From the NCBI RefSeq assembly GCF_003254745.1, contig NZ_QKXH01000012.1, positions 62,001 to 126,000 on the forward strand: DNA of 64,000 nt, in the 5' to 3' direction. Shown here piece by piece: positions 25,423 to 33,957 of the stretch; position 1 is the first letter of the stretch, and every line of letters begins with the position of its first letter. The DNA comes from Flavobacterium aquariorum. Its GTDB lineage: Bacteria; Bacteroidota; Bacteroidia; Flavobacteriales; Flavobacteriaceae. Position numbers and translations under genes: made by a program. The notes below the pieces were generated by a model. The model did not search any database. It was not told the origin of the DNA and worked only from the letters and a program-made list of their open reading frames with translations.

Positions 25423-27528
25423 ATGGGAAATTACGTCATCAAAAGAAATGGTAAATACAAACCATTTGAAAGTCATAAAATCAAAGATGCAATTGAAAAA
25501 GGTTTCAAAAGCGTCTCCATAGCTGTTGATGAAAGTATTTTTGAAAGCATTATCATTCAGCTGGAAAATGAAGAAGTATGGGCCGTTGAAGAGATTCAGG
25601 ACATGATTGAAAAGAAGCTTTATGAAAAAGAATATTTTGATGTAATGCGTTCGTTCATGTTGTTTCGGCACACGAGAAAATTACAGCGTGAACATGTGGA
25701 GGGATTGAATGATGACACCACTTATGTGGACAGTACACAAACCATTGAAGAATATATTAAACAAACAGATTGGCGAATCAATGCCAATGCCAATACTTCC
25801 TATTCCAATGCGGGATTAGTCAACAATGTGGCGGGAAAGATAATTGCCAATTATTGGTTGGACAAAGTTTATAACAAAGAAGAAGGCTATGCACACCGCA
25901 ATGGCGATGTCCACATTCATGATTTGGATTGCCTCACTGGTTATTGCGCGGGTTGGAGTTTGCGTGTGTTACTCAACGAAGGTTTTAATGGCGTTAGAGG
26001 CCGTGTGGAAAGCAAACCTCCTGCCCATTTTAGGGAAGCTTTAGGACAAATGGCTAATTTCCTAGGAATTTTGCAAAGCGAATGGGCAGGTGCACAAGCT
26101 TTCAGTTCTTTTGACACTTACCTTGCTCCATATGTTTTCAAAGATAATTTGGATTTTGACGATGTTTTAAAGTCGGTACGAAGTTTTGTTTACAACCTAA
26201 ATGTACCTGCACGTTGGGGACAATCTCCATTTACCAACATCACTTTGGATTGGATAGTTCCGGACGATTTAAAAACACAGATTCCGACCAAAAATGACCA
26301 TCATATATTTGAAAACTGCATCACTTCCGACTTATTAATCAGAGCCAAAAAGAGAGGTGTGTCAAAAGTAACAGAATTGAGATATGAGCATTTCCAAAAA
26401 GAAATGAACCTAATCAACAAGGCTTATTATACCGTAATGACAGAAGGTGATGCCAACGGACAACCGTTTACCTTTCCTATCCCAACGGTAAATATCACTG
26501 AAGCATTTGATTGGGACGGAGAAAACACAGATTTACTTTTTGAAAATACAGCCAAAATTGGTTCTTCTTATTTCCAAAATTTCATAGGAAGCCAATATAT
26601 TTTGGATGAAAACGGCAACCAAATTGAAAACGAGAATGCCTACAAACCCAATGCGGTTCGCAGTATGTGCTGCCGTTTGCAACTGGATTTACGTGAATTG
26701 CTGAAACGCGGAAACGGACTTTTTGGAAGTGCAGAAATGACCGGAAGCATTGGCGTGGTGACCATTAACATGGCTCGTTTGGGCTATTTGAACAAAGGAA
26801 ACAAAGAGAAATTATTCACCCAATTGGATACACTTTTATACATCGCCAAATCGACTTTGGAGAAAAAAAGAGTGTTTATCCAGGAAATGTATGACCGCGG
26901 ACTGTACCCGTACACCAAACGCTATCTGCAACATTTCAGAAATCACTTTTCGACTATCGGAGTGAACGGAATGAACGAAATGATTGAAAATTTCACCTAT
27001 GAAGATGATAATGTAACCACCGAAACAGGTATTGAATTTGCTTCGGAAATTCTAGATCACATCCGTAATCGAATGAAAGAATTCCAAGAAGAAACCGGAA
27101 ATCTATACAATCTCGAAGCCACTCCTGCAGAAGGAACTACTTATCGTTTTGCCAAAGAAGACAAAAAACGTTATGACGACATTATTCAGGCAGGGCAAGC
27201 AGAAAATATTTATTATACAAACAGCTCCCAAATTCCCGTAGATTTTACACAAGATCCATTCGAAGCTTTGATGCTACAAGATCAATTGCAATGCAAATAC
27301 ACTGGAGGAACAGTTTTACACTTATACATGAGCGAAAAAATAAGCTCGCCGGAAGCCTGTAAACAGTTTGTCAAAAAAGTGATTACCAATTTCAGATTGC
27401 CGTACATTACCGTAACACCTGTGTTTAGCGTGTGTCCAGTACATGGCTATTTGAATGGAGAACACGAATATTGTCCAAAATGTGACGAAATCATAATTGA
27501 GGAAAAAGTAAAATTTATTGAACTATAA
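25423..27528 (+). CDS. nrdD: Anaerobic ribonucleotide reductase main chain, lacking the glycyl-radical segment
   Basis: A class III ribonucleoside-triphosphate reductase of 701 aa. Residues 3-90 are an ATP-cone (VIKRNGKYKPFESHKI). The catalytic barrel follows with NVPARWGQSPFTNITLDW and the radical-relay cysteines in the CITSD and MCCRLQLD regions. The C-terminus has the zinc-type cysteines of CPVHGYLNGEHEYCPKCDE, then only 14 more residues and a stop. In one-piece NrdD about 50 residues containing R-V-x-G-Y, the glycyl radical site, follow the zinc site. That segment is encoded by the next small gene at 27611. Confidence 0.9.
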   Translation: MGNYVIKRNGKYKPFESHKIKDAIEKGFKSVSIAVDESIFESIIIQLENEEVWAVEEIQDMIEKKLYEKEYFDVMRSFMLFRHTRKLQREHVEGLNDDTTYVDSTQTIEEYIKQTDWRINANANTSYSNAGLVNNVAGKIIANYWLDKVYNKEEGYAHRNGDVHIHDLDCLTGYCAGWSLRVLLNEGFNGVRGRVESKPPAHFREALGQMANFLGILQSEWAGAQAFSSFDTYLAPYVFKDNLDFDDVLKSVRSFVYNLNVPARWGQSPFTNITLDWIVPDDLKTQIPTKNDHHIFENCITSDLLIRAKKRGVSKVTELRYEHFQKEMNLINKAYYTVMTEGDANGQPFTFPIPTVNITEAFDWDGENTDLLFENTAKIGSSYFQNFIGSQYILDENGNQIENENAYKPNAVRSMCCRLQLDLRELLKRGNGLFGSAEMTGSIGVVTINMARLGYLNKGNKEKLFTQLDTLLYIAKSTLEKKRVFIQEMYDRGLYPYTKRYLQHFRNHFSTIGVNGMNEMIENFTYEDDNVTTETGIEFASEILDHIRNRMKEFQEETGNLYNLEATPAEGTTYRFAKEDKKRYDDIIQAGQAENIYYTNSSQIPVDFTQDPFEALMLQDQLQCKYTGGTVLHLYMSEKISSPEACKQFVKKVITNFRLPYITVTPVFSVCPVHGYLNGEHEYCPKCDEIIIEEKVKFIEL

Positions 27529-27531
27529 AAA

Positions 27532-27576
27532 AGTTTAGAAGTTTAGCTTCTTTTAATCTCTATAAACTTCTAAACT
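27532..27576 (+). promoter_or_regulatory. 14-bp perfect hairpin between the two nrdD parts
   Basis: AGTTTAGAAGTTTA (27532-27545) and TAAACTTCTAAACT (27563-27576) are exact reverse complements with a 17-nt loop, starting 3 bases after the nrdD stop. No T run follows, so it is not a clear terminator. It could protect or separate the upstream message and set the ratio of the two NrdD parts. The arms use the same words as the repeat at 46950-47010. Confidence 0.7.
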
Positions 27577-27610
27577 CTCTAAACTCATAACCCAACTAAA
27601 CTATAAAAAA

Positions 27611-27778
27611 ATGAAACTAACAACCAACCAGATTTTAGAACAAAATCAAGAACAGCGCACCAAATGTCTGGTGTACACACGAGTAATGGGCTACCACAGA
27701 CCCGTAGAAAGCTTTAACATAGGAAAAAAAGGTGAACACAGACAACGAACTCATTTTACAGAAGGAAAATGTTGCTAA
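27611..27778 (+). CDS. Separate NrdD glycyl-radical domain (55 aa)
   Basis: Starting with ATG at 27611 and stopping with TAA at 27778, this 55-residue frame contains CLVYTRVMGYHRPVESFN followed by a GKKGEH helix segment. That is the C-terminal motif of class III ribonucleotide reductase: R-V-x-G-Y with the radical-bearing glycine (G27), then the conserved P-V and F-N-x-G-K. The main NrdD chain upstream lacks this part, so the two would assemble in trans, as YfiD/GrcA does for damaged pyruvate formate-lyase. Two cysteines end the protein. NrdG, the activase, overlaps its 3' end by 47 bases. Confidence 0.85.
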   Translation: MKLTTNQILEQNQEQRTKCLVYTRVMGYHRPVESFNIGKKGEHRQRTHFTEGKCC

Positions 27779-28448
27779 GCCTATTTATAGCTTAACCCCT
27801 TTTACATTATTGGATTACCCGCATAAATCAGCTTGCATACTTTGGTTTGCAGGCTGCAATATGCGATGCCTTTATTGCTATAACCCCGAAATTGTTTTTG
27901 GAAAAGGGACCATCTCGTTTGAAAAAGCGCTTGATTTCCTAAAAAGGAGAAAACAGTTGCTCGATGCAGTTGTTTTTAGCGGAGGCGAATGTTTGTTGCA
28001 TAAAAAGAGTATTTCATTTATCACCGAAGTAAAGAAAATGGGCTTTTTGGTCAAAATTGACACCAATGGTTCCCAACCAAAAGTATTGGAAGAACTCATC
28101 CAAAAAAAGCTTATCGATTATGTCGCGCTTGATTTTAAAGCAATGCCTGCGAATTTCGAAAAGATAACGCATTCGAAACTTTTTATTCCGTTCGAAAAGT
28201 CATTACTTTTATTGCTTCAAAGTGGAATTTCGTTTGAAACACGAACAACTGTGCATTCCGAATTGTTGGACAAAAAAGACATTCTGCAGATGATTGGGTA
28301 TTTGGAAAATACGGGCTATACTGGTGATTATTTTATTCAGCATTTTGTAAATGGAGCTCCGACAATAGAAAAATTAGGGCATTCATTTAAAGAGTTAGAA
28401 AAAGAAAATCTTTCAACAGAAAAAATTAAAGTACATTTTAGAGGATAA
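27732..28448 (+). CDS. nrdG: NrdG-type glycyl-radical activating enzyme (radical SAM)
   Basis: A 238-aa radical SAM enzyme that generates the glycyl radical on NrdD. The 4Fe-4S motif is CNMRCLYC (CxxxCxxC), preceded by LTPFTLLDYPHKSACILWFAG and followed by the SAM-binding VVFSGGECLL. The family is the NrdG type seen with PF13597 reductases. The only in-frame start ahead of the conserved region is GTG at 27732, which overlaps the glycyl-radical mini-gene and suggests coupled translation. The next gene begins 2 bases after its stop. Confidence 0.88.
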   Translation: MNTDNELILQKENVAKPIYSLTPFTLLDYPHKSACILWFAGCNMRCLYCYNPEIVFGKGTISFEKALDFLKRRKQLLDAVVFSGGECLLHKKSISFITEVKKMGFLVKIDTNGSQPKVLEELIQKKLIDYVALDFKAMPANFEKITHSKLFIPFEKSLLLLLQSGISFETRTTVHSELLDKKDILQMIGYLENTGYTGDYFIQHFVNGAPTIEKLGHSFKELEKENLSTEKIKVHFRG

Positions 28449-28450
28449 TT

Positions 28451-29686
28451 ATGAGAAAGAGCTGGATTTTGATATGTTTTTTCAATTTTTTCATTGCTTC
28501 GCTAATGGGATTATTGCTTCGATGGATGTATGTTGCACCAATTGAAGGCGTTAATTTTCAGTTTTTGATGCACGGGCATTCGCATGTTGCCATGTTGGGT
28601 TGGGTGTATTTGATGTTATATTGTTTGATTTTTCATTTTTTTGTTCCCAAAGAAGCACAACAAAAATCCATTTACAATCAATTATTTTGGGTAACGGAAC
28701 TCGCCGTAGTCGGTATGATGATTGATTTCCCGGCACAAGGCTACGCTTTTTTGTCCATCCTCTTTTCGACTTTGCATATTTTTTGCAGTTACTATTTCTG
28801 TTATTTGATTTGGAAAGATGCTCAACCAAGCACCTTTCCAGAAAAAAGAATGCTCAGAACCGCTTTATTCTTTATGGTTTTTTCTACATTGGGCGTTTGG
28901 TGTCTGGGCCCTGCTGTAGGATTGATGGGAAAAGCCAGTGCATTTTATCAAATTGCGATTCAGTTTTTCCTTCATTTTCAGTTTAACGGATGGTTTATGT
29001 TTGCGGTTTTGGCTCTGTTTTTCAAACAGTCAAGAATCAATGTGGAAGAGAAAAAATTCCGGTTGTTCTATAACTTCCTTGTTATTGGAACAATACTTTC
29101 ATTGGCTTTGCCCGTGAGTTGGTCACTTTCTAATCCTATATTTTATTGGATAAATGCCATTGGAATAACGATTCAATTAATCTCATTTATCCTTTTTGCC
29201 CAACTTATCCAATCTCAGTTCCAAACGTTCTTTTCTCCTCTTTCTTTTATAGAAAAAACCGTCTATCGATTTGCTTTATGTTCTTTAGCTTTAAAAGTCA
29301 TCATTCAGTTGGTAGTTTTAGTTCCCCAATTGGCACAAGTATCTCATGAGATTCGCAATTTTGTCATTGGCTACATCCATTTGACTATGCTGGGAATAAT
29401 AACTGGTTTCCTCTTTGGATTTGCATTGCAAAATGAGTTTTTGAATTCACAAAAAAAAATTCAGAAATGGGGAATACAGCTTTTTCTAATGGGCTTTGTC
29501 GCAACCGAAATCCTTTTATTTCTCCAAGGCTCTTGGTTATTCTTAAAAAGTGGAACTTTCCCAAATTATTATCAAAATTTATTTTTAGCCAGTTTGCCAT
29601 TGCCAACAGGCTTATTATTTATAGTAGGCAGCCTATTTTATAAAATCAAAATTTATCGCTTTAGTATAAGAAACTCTAGCATTTAA
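28451..29686 (+). CDS. NorB-like / haem-copper oxidase subunit I-like membrane protein
   Basis: A 411-aa protein with about 12 hydrophobic segments. The second carries HGHSHVAMLGWVYLMLYCL followed by HFFVPKEA, closely resembling the haem-b histidine segment of NorB (HTNLLVVWLLTGFMGAAYYIIPEEA-like). Further histidines fall at HFQFNGWF and GYIHLTMLG. The histidine pair and glutamates that build the FeB site in NorB are not visible, so it is probably not a catalytic NO reductase. It may bind haem and sense or bind NO or oxygen; that is inference. It follows nrdG by 2 bases and precedes the Rrf2 regulator. Confidence 0.6.
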   Translation: MRKSWILICFFNFFIASLMGLLLRWMYVAPIEGVNFQFLMHGHSHVAMLGWVYLMLYCLIFHFFVPKEAQQKSIYNQLFWVTELAVVGMMIDFPAQGYAFLSILFSTLHIFCSYYFCYLIWKDAQPSTFPEKRMLRTALFFMVFSTLGVWCLGPAVGLMGKASAFYQIAIQFFLHFQFNGWFMFAVLALFFKQSRINVEEKKFRLFYNFLVIGTILSLALPVSWSLSNPIFYWINAIGITIQLISFILFAQLIQSQFQTFFSPLSFIEKTVYRFALCSLALKVIIQLVVLVPQLAQVSHEIRNFVIGYIHLTMLGIITGFLFGFALQNEFLNSQKKIQKWGIQLFLMGFVATEILLFLQGSWLFLKSGTFPNYYQNLFLASLPLPTGLLFIVGSLFYKIKIYRFSIRNSSI

Positions 29687-29711
29687 TACCCCAGAATAGA
29701 AGTAAATTATT

Positions 29712-29719
29712 TAAATTTG
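29712..29719 (+). promoter_or_regulatory. -7 element of the Rrf2 regulator gene
   Basis: TAAATTTG matches TAnnTTTG and ends 13 bases before the ATG at 29733. No -33 TTG at standard spacing and no copy of the AAAGAY palindrome is present, so there is no sign of autoregulation. Confidence 0.4.
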
Positions 29720-29732
29720 TAAAAAACCGATT

Positions 29733-30167
29733 ATGTTTTCCAAAACCTGCGAATACGGCATTCGAGCCACGATTTTCATCGCTTCAGAGTCTTATCAAAA
29801 CAAAAGAGTTGGACTCAAAGACATTGCCAAAAAAATAGATTCACCTGAAGCTTTTACGGCCAAAATTCTTCAAATTTTATCGAAAGACAACATTATCAAT
29901 TCCATAAAAGGAGTTGGAGGCGGTTTCGAAATTCCTCGAGAGACGATGAAAGAAATCAAACTGGCACAAATAGTAAATGCCCTGGAAGGCGACCGCGTCT
30001 TTACGGGTTGTGGTTTAGGACTGACACATTGCTCCGAAGACCATCCGTGCCCGATGCATGAGAAATTCAAATCCATTCGGAACGAATTGGCTTTTATGCT
30101 CGAAAACACGAATCTGGAGGAATTAGCATTGGGTATTAAGACCGGAGACACTTTTTTGCGGTACTAA
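29733..30167 (+). CDS. Rrf2-family regulator, NsrR-like with three cysteines
   Basis: A 144-aa winged-helix regulator: N-terminal MFSKTCEYGIRATIFIA and GLKDIAKKIDSPEAFTAKILQIL form the DNA-binding part, with the wing at IKGVGGGFEI. Three cysteines in CGLGLTHCSEDHPC (C-x6-C-x5-C) occupy the position where NsrR, IscR and RsrR hold an Fe-S cluster. NsrR in proteobacteria represses NO-stress genes and is released by NO. Close to ric, nor and nir, this is the best local candidate for binding the AAAGAY-N6-RTCTTT palindromes. The exact ligand is not proven. Confidence 0.85.
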   Translation: MFSKTCEYGIRATIFIASESYQNKRVGLKDIAKKIDSPEAFTAKILQILSKDNIINSIKGVGGGFEIPRETMKEIKLAQIVNALEGDRVFTGCGLGLTHCSEDHPCPMHEKFKSIRNELAFMLENTNLEELALGIKTGDTFLRY

Positions 30168-30228
30168 TAAAAAGTAATCTTATATTTACATGATTTTCTT
30201 TAAGTAACTGAACTTAAACCTATTTATC

Positions 30229-30957
30229 ATGAATAAATCTAAGCAATCCAATTTAAGCACTTTTTTAAACGTAGATTACAAAGAAGACAATAGCATTTGG
30301 CTAACCAATAGTTTGACACTTCGAAAAATTATTGGTGTTTTGGGAATGGGGATGCCCTTACTTTTATTCTTATTCCTATACCTTGACAATGGACTTCAGC
30401 AACCTCTAGAATCCATAAGCCATTATTACTATACAAGGGTGAGTGGTATTTTTGTCATCATCTTAAGCCTATTGGGCTTTTTTTTAATTGTTTACAAAGG
30501 CAAAGAACCTGTTGATTTCTATATTTCCCTATTCGCAGGAATTTTTGCGCTTTTAGTAGTTTTATTTCCCACTAATAATATCACGGAAATATGTGGCGAT
30601 ACTGCCAAAAAATATGCTGTTACGATTTTACCAAACAGTGATTTCAGAGTGTATTTTCATTACACATCTGCGGCATTATTTTTTTTATGCCTATCCTATA
30701 TGTCTTTGTTTTTGTTTACTAAATCAGACAAATCGCCGAGCAAAAGAGGAACAAATAAAATCATCCGAAACCGAATTTACAGGACTTGTGGTATTTTAAT
30801 GCTTTTGGCCCTCCTAACATTATTTACTGGTTCACTTAAAATAATTCATCCAAGCTATTTTAAAACATTTCCGTTAACCTTTTGGATGGAAACCTTGGCT
30901 ATTGAAAGTTTTGGTTTCGCTTGGTTAGTCAAAGGAGAAACTCTGTTTAAAGACTAA
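30229..30957 (+). CDS. Hypothetical membrane protein
   Basis: A 242-aa protein with about six membrane spans and a cytoplasmic N-terminus (MNKSKQSNLSTFLNVDYKED). The loop LQQPLESISHYYYTRVSG after the first span is reminiscent of DUF998-type proteins, where SHYYYT-like aromatic loops occur, but I do not assign the family firmly. It has its own start 61 bases after the Rrf2 gene. No function is suggested. Confidence 0.55.
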   Translation: MNKSKQSNLSTFLNVDYKEDNSIWLTNSLTLRKIIGVLGMGMPLLLFLFLYLDNGLQQPLESISHYYYTRVSGIFVIILSLLGFFLIVYKGKEPVDFYISLFAGIFALLVVLFPTNNITEICGDTAKKYAVTILPNSDFRVYFHYTSAALFFLCLSYMSLFLFTKSDKSPSKRGTNKIIRNRIYRTCGILMLLALLTLFTGSLKIIHPSYFKTFPLTFWMETLAIESFGFAWLVKGETLFKD

Positions 30958-31068
30958 TAGACAATCAATTATCGTTATGGCTTTTTTAAAACTTTTTAAT
31001 AAATCCATTATATTTACTTAAAAAAGATTGCACTTCCATTTTTTTACAAAGACTAAAAAGAACAGAAA

Positions 31069-31812
31069 ATGAATATCACTTGCAAAAACTGCCATCAAAC
31101 TTTCAAAGGACATTATTGCAGCAATTGTGGGCAAACTGCAGAGACTCACCCTATAAACCTGCACTTTCTATGGCATGATATTCAAAAAGGTCTTCTTCAT
31201 TTTGACAGTGGAATAGCCTATACAGCCAAGCAACTATTCACTAGGCCTGGTCACTCGATTAGAGAATTTATAGAGGGAAAAAGGGTGAAACATTTCAAAC
31301 CAATTTCTCTGGTGATGGTATTGGCAACAGCATATTTAGCCTTAATTCATTTGCTTCACATTAATTTAATCGTAAATACAAGCGGTCCTGTCGACCCCGA
31401 TTCCGATGTTGATGCCGTAAAAATTGGAGAATGGCTACTAGCTCATTTTGCATGGATTACGCTAGCGTTTATACCCATACATACAATCGGCACTGTTATT
31501 GCTTTTAGAAAACAAGGCTATAATTTTTTTGAATATTTTGTCCTCAATACATACAAGGCGGCGCAAAAGTTATATGTCGCTTTACTATTTATCCCGGTAC
31601 TTTATTATTACAGCGGAGTCCCGGCAATCAATACGGTAACTAGAATACTTCTTCTCATTGATTTTGTCTTGTATTTTTGGACCAATGAGCAATTTTTTAA
31701 TCATTTGTCAAAAACAAAAACATTCTTTTTGACACTATTAACCCATTTGATATTTTGGTTTATAGTGATTTTGATTGGAGTCATTGTGTTGCTTATTCTG
31801 GACAAAGGATAA
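31069..31812 (+). CDS. DUF3667 domain membrane protein
   Basis: A 247-aa protein whose N-terminus is a zinc ribbon (CKNCHQTFKGHYCSNCGQ), followed by HFDSGIAYTAKQLFTRPGHSIREFI and KHFKPISLVMVLATAYL, the hallmark of DUF3667, then four or five membrane spans. The family is abundant in Bacteroidota and uncharacterised. It ends at a strong bidirectional terminator. Confidence 0.85.
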   Translation: MNITCKNCHQTFKGHYCSNCGQTAETHPINLHFLWHDIQKGLLHFDSGIAYTAKQLFTRPGHSIREFIEGKRVKHFKPISLVMVLATAYLALIHLLHINLIVNTSGPVDPDSDVDAVKIGEWLLAHFAWITLAFIPIHTIGTVIAFRKQGYNFFEYFVLNTYKAAQKLYVALLFIPVLYYYSGVPAINTVTRILLLIDFVLYFWTNEQFFNHLSKTKTFFLTLLTHLIFWFIVILIGVIVLLILDKG

Positions 31813-31825
31813 ACTAAGATCCAAA

Positions 31826-31856
31826 AAAAAAGACTTGAGTTACATCAAGTCTTTTT
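31826..31856. terminator. Bidirectional terminator
   Basis: AAAAAGACTTGA / TCAAGTCTTTTT arms with a 7-nt loop lie between the plus-strand DUF3667 gene and the minus-strand 606-aa gene; A and T flanks allow use in both directions. Confidence 0.88.
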
Positions 31857-31876
31857 CATTATCAAACTATTATTAT

Positions 31877-33697
31877 TTAAACTGCTATTGCCACTTGTTC
31901 AGGAATACAAAGATCAATCAGTTCATCTTTATATTGTTTCAATTGATTTTCAATTTTTTCTTTACTTTTCTCAAACCAATTATTGGATGCAATTAATGAT
32001 TGATAATATTCAATTCCTTCATTCAAATTGCTTTTGAATGCTTTCAATTTCTTAGCCTGAGGTGCTGTGATTTGTTCTGAATATTCATTGATTTCATTTT
32101 TCAGATAATCCATGTACATTTTCAGTTCATTGATAATGACATTCGGACGCTCTCTGTTTCCAAGAACGGAAGCATTTCCATAAATGTGTTTTACCATATC
32201 CAAAAGCGAAACTTCTTTGTCAAAATAAGCCAAATTAGGGCCTGGACAAATAACAACTCCTTGAGGCTGCCCTTTTATTTTTAAATTATTTTCAAGATAA
32301 GCGGCATTCGCCAAACCTACGCAAAGGCAAGATTTCTCGGTAATGCTGTTTTTTCGTCTGTCAAAAGCTTCATTAGACAATGAATTCTTAATAGCATCCA
32401 ATTCTTCCAATTTTAAATCCTGATAGGCTTTCGAAGCTGGGCACATTCCTTTTGGACCGTATTCTTTACTCAAGGCCAAGAATTTTTTAGGGCAAGAACT
32501 TCCCGCTTTTTCTTCCTCAATACGTTTTTGTTTGTAATACTCATTTGTCGTTCCTTTCACGGCATTGAACGGAATTCCCAGAGGCGAGATATGGCTCAAA
32601 TAAAAATCGTTCTCTTTAGCTTTTTCTAATAATGATCTGGTTTCAGCATCTACAGAAGTAGCTTCGGGAACCAACAAAAATGGAGAACCCCAACCCACAG
32701 AATCTACTTGATAGTGATCCAATAAAAAGTCGTGTTCCTCTGCAGTTCCTACACCACCTTGAACCGTAATTTTTAATTCTAATGGCGTTTCAGGAATTTG
32801 CAATCCTTTTATTTCCAATGCTTTTACCATCAACTCATGGGCTGATTGGATTAATTGCTCTTTCTTTTGTTTAAATTCCTCCAAAATAGGCCCTAGCAAA
32901 TAACCATCGGTAGCAAAAGCGTGACCTCCACAATTTAGACCCGATTCGATTCGGTATTCAGAAACCCAAAGCCCTTTTTTGGCCAAGAAATTCCCTTGAA
33001 TCATTGCCGAACGAAAGTCGCTTACTTTCAGTATAATTTTCTTTTGCAGTTTGTTATTGGCATCCGGATAAAAAACTGGAAAGTTTTCAAAGTATGCATA
33101 TAGTCTAGGATTCATCCCCGCCGAAAGCACCACTGATGAAGACAGATTACTATTCGCAAAACCACGGAGCGAAGCATGAGCATCATTGAACTCTACCGGC
33201 AATTGTTCGTCTTTAATAAAATTATCTTTATCGACTTTGGTCATAATATTTACATCAATTTCACCTGCGGAAAGATTCTCTTCCAGGTAACTTTTGATGG
33301 TGTCTTTAAAAGCGATTCCGTCGTCGATTAAATTTTGCAATCCTTTTTTAATCTCCGATTTATTAGGCAACATCGCGATATAATTCTCCAAAGCCTGTTT
33401 GCTCTCTGCTAATTCTACTTTAAATTTTTCGAATTTATCTTTTACGATAGTGTCCATCAAATTCAAATACGAGGTCACACGTTCAGCACGATAATCATGA
33501 ATCTTTTCTGTGATTTCCTGATAAGGTATTTTGAATTTTTCGCTGTAAAAAGCATTCATTCTTTCAATCAAATCGTCATCTATAATTGAGACAACAGATG
33601 AAATTCCATATTGTGCCACACGAATCGGACTATCAATAGTATAGGCCAATCCCATCACTGGAATATGGAAAGTATGTAGTTGTTTTTTTGTGGTCAT
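31877..33697 (-). CDS. Unrecognised 606-aa cysteine-containing protein
   Basis: I do not recognise a named family. The N-terminus (HIPVMGLAYTIDSPIRVAQYGISS, residues 11-34) and the loop QGGVGTAEEH (313-322) followed by DSVGWGSPFLLVPEA recall FMN-binding TIM barrels such as nitronate monooxygenases. Residues about 45-165 are a charged helical insertion. Cysteines at 256 (LNCGGHAF), 402, 419, 457, 459 and 484 (SSCPKKF, GMCPASK, SCLCVG, ICPGPN) could hold an Fe-S cluster. The C-terminal 90 residues are coiled-coil-like. It is monocistronic and its promoter carries an Fnr-like site in the same position as nirK, suggesting an anaerobic role. Confidence 0.6.
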   Translation of the reverse strand: MTTKKQLHTFHIPVMGLAYTIDSPIRVAQYGISSVVSIIDDDLIERMNAFYSEKFKIPYQEITEKIHDYRAERVTSYLNLMDTIVKDKFEKFKVELAESKQALENYIAMLPNKSEIKKGLQNLIDDGIAFKDTIKSYLEENLSAGEIDVNIMTKVDKDNFIKDEQLPVEFNDAHASLRGFANSNLSSSVVLSAGMNPRLYAYFENFPVFYPDANNKLQKKIILKVSDFRSAMIQGNFLAKKGLWVSEYRIESGLNCGGHAFATDGYLLGPILEEFKQKKEQLIQSAHELMVKALEIKGLQIPETPLELKITVQGGVGTAEEHDFLLDHYQVDSVGWGSPFLLVPEATSVDAETRSLLEKAKENDFYLSHISPLGIPFNAVKGTTNEYYKQKRIEEEKAGSSCPKKFLALSKEYGPKGMCPASKAYQDLKLEELDAIKNSLSNEAFDRRKNSITEKSCLCVGLANAAYLENNLKIKGQPQGVVICPGPNLAYFDKEVSLLDMVKHIYGNASVLGNRERPNVIINELKMYMDYLKNEINEYSEQITAPQAKKLKAFKSNLNEGIEYYQSLIASNNWFEKSKEKIENQLKQYKDELIDLCIPEQVAIAV

Positions 33698-33729
33698 AAG
33701 TATAAAAATTGGTTTAATAAACTTTATGC

Positions 33730-33772
33730 AAATATCACCATACTAATTTGCTTAAAAACTGATAAATGTCAT
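33730..33772 (-). promoter_or_regulatory. Fnr-type promoter of the 606-aa gene
   Basis: Minus-strand TGACATTTATCA (33761-33772) differs from the nirK site TGATATTTATCA by one base. The distance from its centre to the end of the -7 element GATATTTG (33730-33737; one base off TAnnTTTG) is 37 bp, identical to nirK and norC. The AAAGAY palindrome is absent here. Confidence 0.6.
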
Positions 33773-33957
33773 ACTCACAAGAAACATATTGCAATAGATT
33801 TGCGGGTTGCAAAAACCACAAAGGCATTTTTTTAACAAAAACATTTTTTTTGATACTTTTAGAAAGCTTTCATAAACGTGTAGCTTCAAAGTTTTACCTT
33901 ATATTTGCATAGAAATTAATCTTCAATTAAAAAAAACACCATTAAAGTTTTTAAAAA

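Noticed and set aside
27732..27778. Overlap of nrdG with the 55-aa frame as evidence against the latter
   Set aside because: The 55-aa frame carries an unmistakable glycyl-radical motif; a 47-base overlap with a GTG-started gene is compatible with translational coupling.
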